A stretch of DNA of 5,251 bases from an uncultured Campylobacter sp. (GCF_938045225.1 NZ_CALINL010000307.1:1-5251), one strand, 5' to 3'. Shown: positions 1 to 4,559, numbered from the stretch's first letter. Numbers and translations are program-made. Notes: generated by a model not told the origin, from the sequence alone.

Positions 1-172
1 ATGCTGCTGCGAGAGTAGCTATTATGGCTCCCCTGGCCATTTTACCTTTTGCTTGTAACTCTTTTATAGCTTTTACTTTTTGCGCTAGCTCGCCTCTAAC
101 CACTATCGTATCCACGCCGTCTTTTACTGCTTTTTCTAATTCATCTTTTGTTGTTACTACAACTTCTTTCAT
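1..172 (-). CDS. Small helical, probably membrane-associated protein, N-terminal part (C-terminus beyond window)
   Basis: An ATG at 172-170 has AGGAGA at 179-184, six bases upstream, so the start is well supported. The frame stays open for 57 codons to the left edge and is truncated there. The protein begins MKEVVVTTKDELEKA. It reads as a small alpha/beta unit (a lysine- and glutamate-rich helix, then the strand DTIVVRGELA at 21-30), a basic helix (31-46), and the start of an Ala/Gly/Ile-rich hydrophobic stretch (47-57) that looks like a transmembrane segment cut by the edge. From memory, small proteins with a similar '(I/V)VV.GELA.K' pattern before a glycine/alanine-rich membrane tail occur in accessory regions, but no function can be assigned. 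The gene follows the zinc-ribbon gene by 37 bases with no promoter visible between them, so the two are probably co-transcribed. Confidence 0.72.
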   Translation of the reverse strand, partial: MKEVVVTTKDELEKAVKDGVDTIVVRGELAQKVKAIKELQAKGKMARGAIIATLAAA

Positions 173-209
173 ATATTATCTCCTAAAAATCTTTATACAT
201 TATACTAAT

Positions 210-452
210 TTAGCCCTTAAATACCTTTTTAAATATATTCTTAAAAGATTGGATCATATTATCAAAGTGCTCTTTAGCCATAGCCTCTTCTATGGATATT
301 GCTTTTCTATTAAACTTTGTATTGCCACACTTTGGACAAACATCTGGGACTTGCTTAAAGTCTAAGTCCGTTAAAGCATCGCTCTTAAACCAAATCAGTT
401 TTTCAAAGCTGCATTTGGAACAGCAAATTTTAAATGGGTTTGGTCGTATCAC
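210..452 (-). CDS. Small zinc-ribbon protein (two CxxC pairs)
   Basis: This is an 80-residue ORF starting at GTG (452-450); AAGGA at 459-463 lies six bases upstream and decides the start. Two cysteine pairs, C11-x2-C14 (CSKC) and C39-x2-C42 (CPKCGN), are spaced as expected for a single four-cysteine zinc ribbon of about 35 residues. The opening RPNPFK and the central KSDAL recall small bacterial zinc-ribbon proteins of unknown function (from memory, not searched). Residues 52-80 are a helical tail, basic at its end (SFKNIFKKVFKG), that could contact RNA, DNA or membrane lipid. Its role is unknown; a nucleic-acid or protein adaptor is plausible. It lies downstream of the GTPase gene but has its own promoter, and is followed by the small protein at the left edge. 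Zinc binding is inferred from the cysteines alone. Confidence 0.8.
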   Translation of the reverse strand: MIRPNPFKICCSKCSFEKLIWFKSDALTDLDFKQVPDVCPKCGNTKFNRKAISIEEAMAKEHFDNMIQSFKNIFKKVFKG

Positions 453-458
453 TTTATG

Positions 459-463
459 TCCTT
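459..463 (-). promoter_or_regulatory. Ribosome binding site deciding a GTG start
   Basis: AAGGA on the minus strand lies six bases before the GTG at 452-450. No in-frame ATG lies near this position, so the site fixes the zinc-ribbon gene's start at GTG. Confidence 0.7.
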
Positions 464-492
464 GATTGGAAATTTTCGTGGTAAAAATTTAT

Positions 493-539
493 CGCACTTC
501 TTTACTATCAAATTTATAAAATTATAGCAAAGAAGCGCG
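493..539 (-). repeat. 15-bp inverted repeat around a -10 box; possible attenuator, terminator or operator
   Basis: Arms at 493-507 and 525-539 flank a 17-base loop. On the minus strand the arms (CGCGCTTCTTTGCTA and TAGTAAAGAAGTGCG) pair over all 15 positions with two G-U wobbles. On the plus strand those two positions would be A-C mismatches, so the structure fits minus-strand RNA better. It lies 36 bases past the GTPase stop and is followed on the minus strand by ATAAATTTTT, so it could end or attenuate GTPase read-through. The -10 box of the zinc-ribbon promoter straddles the loop and one arm, so a protein-binding operator role is equally possible. Confidence 0.6.
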
Positions 540-551
540 ACAGGTTGAGTC
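521..551 (-). promoter_or_regulatory. Promoter of the zinc-ribbon operon with shared 13-base upstream element
   Basis: The minus strand reads GACTCAACCTGTC (551-539), 12 bases, then TATAAT (526-521) preceded by TGC, a strong extended -10 of the epsilonproteobacterial type. No TTGACA occurs at the -35 position; the 13-base element covers it instead. The identical element recurs at the same spacing before the 237-residue gene at 2647, so it probably binds a shared activator or repressor. Confidence 0.65.
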
Positions 552-574
552 GAATTTGGATAAAAGTAAAGATT

Positions 575-1714
575 TTATTTTAGCTTTTCGACGTATGCTC
601 TTATGATAGTATCGGTTAAATTTGAAAATAAATCAAAATCGCCTTTGTAAATTAACTCAAAATTATCGTTTAAATAAGCTAGATAGGCATTACCCATTAG
701 TTTTGTCGTGGAGCTGGCGACGGTTGCATTAAACGCTCTTCCTGCAAGAGATCCTACGGCCGGTATAAATTTTAATAAATTTCCAGCCACAAATCTAACG
801 GCAAAGCCTCCAGCTGCTACGGCAGCAAACGATGTCGCTAATTTTGTAATATTTTCAGCAGAGGCTTTAAAACCGTAATTATACGTAATATGAGATATCA
901 TGGCTATTTGGGTAGGTAAAAGTAGAGCGATATCTGAAAACGGTATCGGAGTAGCTGCTATAGCACCCGCAGCTACGCTATATGTATTGATAATATCCAG
1001 TGCTGCTTCGTATTTTACGTCTTTGTTATATTTTTGCTCTCTAGCAAAGGCTTGCTTTGATGCCTCAGGTAAAGCGTCGTATGTTTTCTTTATAAGGTCG
1101 TCTATGCCTCTAAGCGGTTTTATGTTTCCGTCATCGTCTTCGATCTCTAACGCCATAACTCTTTGCATATATTCGTCATTAACTCCAAACTCGCCTTTTA
1201 CTTTATCTGAAAATTTTTCCTTGTTCTCGTCTTTATCTTGCTGGGCTTTTGTTATTACTGCTATAGCTGCATAGTCTTTTTCTCTTATGATATCAAACAG
1301 TCTTTTTTCGCCCTCTTCTATCCTTCTGCCGGGCTCCGCCACACAAAACCATACTATATGTATTTGCTCGTCTGCTCTCTTTTTACTATTTTCTTCCAAA
1401 AAATTCGCAATGTCGTCACAAGTGGCGTCAAAGTCTTTCAATTCAAGACCCTTAGTATCATAAATACTAAAATTTGGATTTACTTTTATTTCGTTTATTT
1501 CTTGAGTAATCGGTTTTCCGGAGCCAGTCTTTGCTACTGCGTCGCCAAAAACCGCATTTATAAGCGTACTTTTACCTACGCCGGTTTTACCGACTATTAA
1601 AACGTTTAATCTAGAACTTAAACCTTGTATAGCCCCTTTAAAAACTTCTTTTGCTTGAGCTGCGAGATCGCCTAGATCTAGTTGAATTTCTTGTTGATTT
1701 CCATTAGCTTCCAC
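575..1714 (-). CDS. DUF697/YcjF-type membrane-associated GTPase
   Basis: This is a 379-residue GTP-binding protein. After a 35-residue helical lead it has G1/P-loop GKTGVGKST (42-50), a likely G2 threonine at T70 (PIT), G3 DTKG (86-89) and G4 TKAQ (155-158) in place of the usual NKxD, as in some Era/HSR1-like GTPases. Acidic residues are rich around 192-196. The C-terminal half has a long hydrophobic stretch, about 243-281, with the IPFSD..LLP.Q..MI pattern I associate with DUF697. A second Ala/Gly-rich hydrophobic region spans about 292-335. It should hydrolyse GTP and insert into or remodel the inner membrane; its cellular role is unknown. The start is GTG at 1714-1712, with AAGGAG six bases upstream. 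A poly-G tract lies in its promoter spacer. Whether it acts with the neighbouring membrane proteins is inference. Confidence 0.88.
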   Translation of the reverse strand: MEANGNQQEIQLDLGDLAAQAKEVFKGAIQGLSSRLNVLIVGKTGVGKSTLINAVFGDAVAKTGSGKPITQEINEIKVNPNFSIYDTKGLELKDFDATCDDIANFLEENSKKRADEQIHIVWFCVAEPGRRIEEGEKRLFDIIREKDYAAIAVITKAQQDKDENKEKFSDKVKGEFGVNDEYMQRVMALEIEDDDGNIKPLRGIDDLIKKTYDALPEASKQAFAREQKYNKDVKYEAALDIINTYSVAAGAIAATPIPFSDIALLLPTQIAMISHITYNYGFKASAENITKLATSFAAVAAGGFAVRFVAGNLLKFIPAVGSLAGRAFNATVASSTTKLMGNAYLAYLNDNFELIYKGDFDLFSNLTDTIIRAYVEKLK

Positions 1715-1720
1715 ACTATT

Positions 1721-1726
1721 CTCCTT
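1721..1726 (-). promoter_or_regulatory. Ribosome binding site for the GTPase GTG start
   Basis: AAGGAG on the minus strand is six bases before the GTG at 1714-1712. The ATG visible eight bases further in is out of frame, so GTG is the supported start. Confidence 0.75.
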
Positions 1727-1747
1727 TTGTTAAAATAAAATTTGTAT

Positions 1748-1775
1748 ATTTTAGCATTACCCCCCCCGTTGTCAA
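1748..1775 (-). promoter_or_regulatory. GTPase promoter with poly-G tract in its spacer
   Basis: On the minus strand there is a perfect -35 TTGACA (1775-1770), a 16-base spacer, then an extended -10 of TGC followed by TAAAAT (1753-1748). The spacer contains eight consecutive Gs. Gain of one G would give the 17-base spacing preferred by sigma-70; loss of one would give 15. Transcription should start near 1740, leaving a short leader before the GTG at 1714. Confidence 0.75.
1760..1767. repeat. Homopolymeric C8/G8 tract (candidate phase-variation tract)
   Basis: Eight consecutive C on the plus strand (G8 on the minus) lie in otherwise AT-rich intergenic DNA, between the -35 and -10 of the GTPase promoter. 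Poly-G tracts of about this length are known slippage hotspots in Campylobacter. Here the tract would change promoter spacing rather than a reading frame. Confidence 0.75.
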
Positions 1776-1793
1776 TAAATTTATTTTTGACAA
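1769..1793. promoter_or_regulatory. Inverted repeat TTGTCAA-N11-TTGACAA overlapping the GTPase -35; possible operator
   Basis: Perfect 7-bp arms at 1769-1775 and 1787-1793 are 18 bases apart centre to centre, and the first arm contains the -35 hexamer. Short CCCG (1765-1768) and CGGG (1797-1800) flanks extend the symmetry with a three-base offset. This geometry suits a dimeric repressor. It also lies just past the stop of the 45-codon ORF at 1803, so its RNA hairpin could help end that operon, but no U-run follows. Confidence 0.5.
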
Positions 1794-1802
1794 AAGCGGG
1801 AG

Positions 1803-1940
1803 CTATTGGGTTACCTTTTTATTCCTAAAGATTATGCTAATAACCTCTTTTACAGCCGGTAAATAAAGATTTAATGCCATAAATTTGATCACTTGATAGA
1901 ATACATAACCTGCAAATAAATCTAAAAATAATCTTAACAT
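1803..1940 (-). CDS. Small hydrophobic protein (45 aa), translationally coupled to the upstream gene
   Basis: A 45-codon ORF starts at ATG 1940-1938 inside the last codons of the 237-residue gene, overlapping it by seven bases (ATGTTAA). AAGGAG at 1949-1954 lies eight bases upstream, within the upstream gene's coding sequence, the classic arrangement for coupled translation. The product begins MLRLFLDLFAGYVFYQVIK. It is strongly hydrophobic and aromatic over residues 1-25, continues as an amphipathic helix (29-38), and ends in a basic tail (RNKKVTQ). This suggests a membrane-inserted or membrane-surface peptide with the positive end in the cytoplasm. No family is recognised. The strong ribosome binding site and the overlap make it likely real despite its size. 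It could be a partner of the anchored protein, or a membrane-active peptide. Confidence 0.6.
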   Translation of the reverse strand: MLRLFLDLFAGYVFYQVIKFMALNLYLPAVKEVISIIFRNKKVTQ

Positions 1941-2647
1941 TCTAGCTTCTCCTTAAAAAATTTCTTATCATAATATCTTTTATATACTCCCGCCACGTCT
2001 TTAAAGATCGTTGCTATTTCCTTCATTTGCGTAGCGGACCTTAGCTCTCTTAGCGCCTTAACCAAAACATTATTTAACTCAACTAGCTTGATGATTATCT
2101 CTTGTTGCTCTGTATCAAATTTACAGTAATCTCTTGGCTTTTGTTCCGCTGTATCAATCTTAGAAATGTTATTTTCTATCATGCGCTCCAATGCATAATC
2201 TATCATTAAATTTAGATCGCACAAAATCTGCAGATCCTCTTTGGAGTCTATAAATATATAGAAAAATTTGCTAAAATTTTTGGCATCGGAGTCTTTAAAT
2301 CTCAAGACCTTCTCGCCGCTGATAGACGAATAAGCAGATTTTAGATCTGGCAAATTTTCTACGCTTGATAGTTTTTTTTGTAAAATTCTCAATGACACAA
2401 AAAGACGGTGAATCGTTTCGTTAAATTTACGACTTTTTTCCATTACACTAGCTTCTAAAAAATCATCATCATTTATGCCTACAGGATTAATTAGGGCTGA
2501 TTTCAATTCTGTATTTGAGTCGTACTGTTTTGTATTGTTTTGATTTTTGTTCTTTATAGATATATGAAAATCATATTTATTGAGGTATCTTTTTAGCGTG
2601 TATCCAGCAGTCACTAACGCTGCTCCACCTACAATGTATTTTATCAT
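1934..2647 (-). CDS. N-terminally membrane-anchored helical protein of unknown function
   Basis: The 237-residue ORF starts at ATG 2647-2645, with AAAGGAG (2653-2659) five bases upstream. Residues 3-17 (KYIVGGAALVTAGYT) form a short Gly/Ala-rich hydrophobic helix, followed by basic residues (KRYLNK), consistent with a single N-terminal anchor or signal-anchor. A polar Asn/Gln-rich stretch (32-47) follows. The rest (about 65-237) is mainly charged helix, with likely coiled-coil segments around 70-97 and 180-230 and a highly basic end (YKRYYDKKFFKEKLEC). Cysteines at 143, 175 and 237 form no CxxC motif, and I recognise no domain. A run of eight As in codons 90-92 (2372-2379) could be slippage-prone. 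The gene is first in a unit with the overlapping small hydrophobic ORF. Its promoter shares a regulatory element with the zinc-ribbon operon, which suggests related jobs. Confidence 0.78.
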   Translation of the reverse strand: MIKYIVGGAALVTAGYTLKRYLNKYDFHISIKNKNQNNTKQYDSNTELKSALINPVGINDDDFLEASVMEKSRKFNETIHRLFVSLRILQKKLSSVENLPDLKSAYSSISGEKVLRFKDSDAKNFSKFFYIFIDSKEDLQILCDLNLMIDYALERMIENNISKIDTAEQKPRDYCKFDTEQQEIIIKLVELNNVLVKALRELRSATQMKEIATIFKDVAGVYKRYYDKKFFKEKLEC

Positions 2648-2678
2648 TTTCGCTCCTTTAGATTTAAATAACGATGAA

Positions 2679-2709
2679 AATTTAACATAAGAGAATGACA
2701 GGTTGAGTC
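2679..2709 (-). promoter_or_regulatory. Promoter of the membrane-anchored protein operon with shared 13-base element
   Basis: The minus strand reads GACTCAACCTGTC (2709-2697), 12 bases, then TAAATT (2684-2679) preceded by TGT, an extended -10. Both the element and its spacing to the -10 match the promoter at 521-551, while the 12 bases between differ. The ribosome binding site and ATG (2647) follow within 32 bases. Confidence 0.62.
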
Positions 2710-2862
2710 ATAGAAAACATACTTTTGCGATACCTGGCATCAATGCTTTCTTGAAAACACATATATCATAAAAAACTTGCATATCGATGCCATTATAAAA
2801 TCAATTTTCTAATACAGCGCCTTTTTATAAATAGTATTAAATTTTCAATATCACTCAAAATC

Positions 2863-2969
2863 TAGTTTTATTTTTTTGGAAAAACAATGATTTTTTGATA
2901 AAAAATAGTTTCATTTTTTGGGAAAAATTTTATGGTTCTGATAAAAATAGTTTTATTTTTTGGGAAAAT
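2863..2969 (+). repeat. Three iteron-like direct repeats upstream of rep
   Basis: Three 22-base copies lie at 2863-2884, 2906-2927 and 2948-2969. Each reads TAGTTT(T/C)A, then a run of six or seven T, then GGGAAAA or a close variant. Start-to-start distances are 43 and 42 bases, about four helical turns, so all copies face the same side of the DNA. The last two also share TGATAAAAA immediately before the unit (from 2896 and 2939). Regularly phased direct repeats just before an initiator gene are typical of initiator binding sites controlling replication and copy number. Binding by this Rep is inferred. Confidence 0.68.
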
Positions 2970-2972
2970 TCA

Positions 2973-3001
2973 GTGGCAAATAAGGGTAAAAAAAGTATAT
3001 T
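2973..3001 (+). promoter_or_regulatory. Putative rep promoter
   Basis: TATATT (2996-3001) is preceded by GTGGCA (2973-2978, four of six matches to TTGACA) with a 17-base spacer. It sits directly after the last iteron, so Rep bound there would be placed to repress its own transcription. AGGGGAG at 3020-3026 then serves the ATG at 3031. Confidence 0.42.
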
Positions 3002-3030
3002 TTTGAAAAAATAAACTACAGGGGAGTATT

Positions 3031-3906
3031 ATGGCAAAAGAAATCGTTGACCTAGAAAAAGTTCGCTCCACAAGCGCGAGGCTTTACAATAGGACACAAG
3101 AGATCGTCGATAGCCAAACTGGTGAAGTAAAGACGATAGTCACGAGTTTTTTACAAAAAGAACAAACAAAAGATGCCTTTATTAAAGTTTTTGTAGAAAA
3201 TTTAGATTTTTTAGTTGAAAATCTTTCAAACAACGCCAGAACCGTATTTTTAGTAATGATAAAAAACGTAAATTATAAAAATATTTTTAAATACGATAGC
3301 GATTTCGTTAAATATTTTGAAGAGCGTAAAATTTTAGCCAAATCAAGCGTGTATCGCGCCCTAAAAGAGCTTGAGGATAAACAAGCTATTTTTAAAATCA
3401 GCGAAAATGACAAAGATAAATTTGACATAATCGGCAAAAACTCTTTTATGTTAAATCCGCAAATCGTCGGTAAGGGCTCTATAAAGGATCTAAAGCAATT
3501 AAGGCAAACAACCGTTAAAACATTTAACTTTGAAACACTGGAAATGACAAAGGAAATTTTAACAGATGCGGCTTATGAGGGCTTTGATAAAGTTTTGGCA
3601 GCGCCAGATAGCTTTCAGGTAGATAGCGTCAAGCAGATTCAACATTCAGCCAACAAAAGCGAAACTGAGATTGTGATTTCAAAAAAACATGAAGAAGAAG
3701 ATGAGATTATTGAAGTGGCTACGCAAACCGATAATTCGCAACAATCAACGCAAAGCGCACAAGAAAATACTACTCCTAGCGGAATAGAGAGCGACATAGC
3801 TGACATCATGAGATTTGTCGGAGCATTTAAAGGTGATTTTAAAGGCGATTCAAAATCATTAAGAGCAGAAAAAGCAGACGAATTAAATCAAAAGGCAGAA
3901 CAATGA
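3031..3906 (+). CDS. RepL-like plasmid replication initiator with an antitoxin-like C-terminal tail
   Basis: This is a 291-residue protein. Residues about 22-150 follow the layout I know from the RepL family: the opening QEIVDSQTGEV, a helical FIKVFVENLDFL segment, a winged-helix DNA-binding core (about 66-125, with recognition-helix region AKSSVYRALKELEDKQ), and the closing FMLNPQIVGKG (139-149). Family RepL proteins are about 150-190 residues, so this one carries a long extension. Residues about 200-250 are a Gln/Ser/Thr/Glu-rich linker. Residues 253-291 form a predicted helix with 'IADIMRFVGAFKGD...SLRAEKADEL', resembling the toxin-wrapping tail of VapB-type antitoxins. The ATG follows a strong AGGGGAG. 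Its stop overlaps the start of the PIN toxin gene by four bases. RepL assignment is fairly secure by pattern; the antitoxin tail is inference. Confidence 0.8.
   Translation: MAKEIVDLEKVRSTSARLYNRTQEIVDSQTGEVKTIVTSFLQKEQTKDAFIKVFVENLDFLVENLSNNARTVFLVMIKNVNYKNIFKYDSDFVKYFEERKILAKSSVYRALKELEDKQAIFKISENDKDKFDIIGKNSFMLNPQIVGKGSIKDLKQLRQTTVKTFNFETLEMTKEILTDAAYEGFDKVLAAPDSFQVDSVKQIQHSANKSETEIVISKKHEEEDEIIEVATQTDNSQQSTQSAQENTTPSGIESDIADIMRFVGAFKGDFKGDSKSLRAEKADELNQKAEQ
3826..3849 (+). repeat. 12-base tandem duplication in the rep 3' end (FKGD-FKGD)
   Basis: Two 12-base units, TTTAAAGGTGAT (3826-3837) and TTTAAAGGCGAT (3838-3849), differ at one silent position and encode FKGD twice (residues 266-273). 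The duplication lies in the middle of the antitoxin-like tail and looks recent. Confidence 0.75.
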
Positions 3907-4307
3907 AAGTATTTTTTGATCTAAATATCATCATCGATATTATCGATACAGATAGAATAAATAACAAAAAGGCCGTTGCTTTGATGCAAAATCTAATGCG
4001 AAAACAAGATACTATAGTCATTAGCGAAGATAGTATTAGCACGCTTTATTATAATTTGCGCCATTCTCGACAAAAACAACTTATGCTTCTAAATTTCTTA
4101 GAAGTCATTACTCAAAAATGGTGTGTATCCCCATTTGGAATCGAAGGTATAAAAAAAGCAATTAAGTATTCTAAAAACTCAAACTCTGATCTTGAAGATG
4201 CGCTACAATACTTTTGTGCAGACAAAGAAGGCTGCGAGGTAATATACACTAGCGATAAAAACTTTCCTAAAATCGCCATAGCAATCAAAGATTATGATGA
4301 AAATTAA
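3903..4307 (+). CDS. PIN-domain ribonuclease, VapC-like toxin
   Basis: The 134-residue length is typical for a single PIN domain. The expected acidic active-site residues are present: D6 in VFFDLNIIIDII, E42 in ISEDSISTLYY, D96/D99 in SDLEDALQYFCA, and D118 in IYTSDKNF. The pattern 'sDxEDAlqy.cA...gc..I.T.dk.F' matches the PIN_3-like group known to me from toxin-antitoxin loci. Such enzymes are metal-dependent endoribonucleases that cut tRNA, rRNA or mRNA and stop growth when their antitoxin is lost. The ATG overlaps the rep stop (ATGA at 3903-3906), with AAAGG at 3891-3895 seven bases upstream, so translation is probably coupled to rep. No separate antitoxin ORF is visible on either side. 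The toxin role is inferred from family and context. Confidence 0.85.
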   Translation: MKVFFDLNIIIDIIDTDRINNKKAVALMQNLMRKQDTIVISEDSISTLYYNLRHSRQKQLMLLNFLEVITQKWCVSPFGIEGIKKAIKYSKNSNSDLEDALQYFCADKEGCEVIYTSDKNFPKIAIAIKDYDEN

Positions 4308-4312
4308 AATTG

Positions 4313-4349
4313 TGGGAGAAAATTTACCAGCAGAGATAAATTTTTCCCA
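4313..4349 (+). repeat. Inverted repeat just after the PIN gene
   Basis: TGGGAGAAAATTT (4313-4325) pairs with AAATTTTTCCCA (4338-4349) across a 12-base loop, with a single bulged G. It begins six bases after the toxin stop. It could end the rep-toxin transcript, but no U-run follows. Its arms carry the same GGGAAAA core as the iterons, so it may instead be a Rep binding site. Confidence 0.5.
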
Positions 4350-4359
4350 GAGAGAAAAC

Positions 4360-4384
4360 CATTTTTCCCGCACGTGGGAAAATG
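4360..4384 (+). repeat. Second inverted repeat with iteron-like arms
   Basis: CATTTTTCCC (4360-4369) and GGGAAAATG (4376-4384) pair with one bulged T around the six-base loop GCACGT. Its CCC is exactly 21 bases (two helical turns) from the CCC of the preceding repeat, which supports protein binding on one face. Confidence 0.5.
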
Positions 4385-4490
4385 TAAAATGTGCTCTAGA
4401 AACGATTTCACGGTGGCTGGAGACTATTTTTTTATGTCATTTTTCTTCTATATCTATTCTTTTTATCTAGTTTGCCTTTAAATAGGTAAA

Positions 4491-4511
4491 TCAAAAGTTA
4501 ATAACTTTTGA
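4491..4511. repeat. 21-bp perfect palindrome
   Basis: Ten-base arms, TCAAAAGTTA and TAACTTTTGA, surround a central A at 4501 with no mismatch. GC content is too low for a strong terminator. The symmetry suggests a binding site for a dimeric protein or an origin element. Confidence 0.6.
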
Positions 4512-4521
4512 AATTTTATTA

Positions 4522-4559
4522 TTGTGCACATGTTTTTTCATTCTGAAAAAACAGCACAA
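4522..4559. repeat. Long bulged hairpin in the non-coding region
   Basis: The inner stem TGTTTTTTCA (4531-4540) pairs perfectly with TGAAAAAACA (4544-4553) over the three-base loop TTC. An outer stem, TTGTGC (4522-4527) with GCACAA (4554-4559), continues after a three-base ACA bulge, giving 16 base pairs in total. Neither strand has a clean U-run following it, so an ordinary terminator is less likely than an origin hairpin or a structured RNA. Confidence 0.62.

Larger units (their letters stand above)
2648..3030. other. Divergent intergenic region between the minus-strand membrane-protein operon and rep
   Basis: This 383-base gap has no convincing ORF. It holds the minus-strand promoter (2679-2709) and a 7-bp inverted repeat TGGCATC (2735-2741) / GATGCCA (2786-2792) separated by 44 bases. 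It also holds an AT-rich stretch (about 2740-2860), three iteron-like direct repeats (2863-2969) and the plus-strand rep promoter. It is a candidate replication origin or rep autoregulation site, which fits its place beside the initiator gene. Confidence 0.5.

Noticed and set aside
24..365. Plus-strand ORF of 113 codons at the left end
   Set aside because: It lies antisense to the zinc-ribbon gene and the edge gene, both of which have good ribosome binding sites and sensible proteins. The translation is a random Ser/Phe/Leu-rich mix.
900..1600. Two plus-strand ORFs (900-1274 and 1238-1600)
   Set aside because: They are antisense shadows of the GTPase gene, whose P-loop, DTKG and DUF697 motifs show that the minus strand is coding.
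2735..2792. TGGCATC/GATGCCA inverted repeat as a terminator or operator
   Set aside because: The seven-base arms are 44 bases apart with no U-run or promoter overlap. This could arise by chance, so it is only mentioned under the intergenic region.
2863..2969. Repeat cluster as a CRISPR array
   Set aside because: There are only three copies, the repeats are T/A-rich with runs, the intervals are about 20 bases, and there are no cas genes.
3839..4042. Minus-strand ORF of 67 codons, hydrophobic
   Set aside because: It is antisense across the rep/PIN overlap. Its Leu/Ile-rich composition is what the complement of A-rich coding DNA gives.
4434..4481. Short plus-strand ORF starting ATGTCATTTTTC
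   Set aside because: It has only 15 codons, is Phe/Tyr-rich from T-rich DNA, and has no ribosome binding site.
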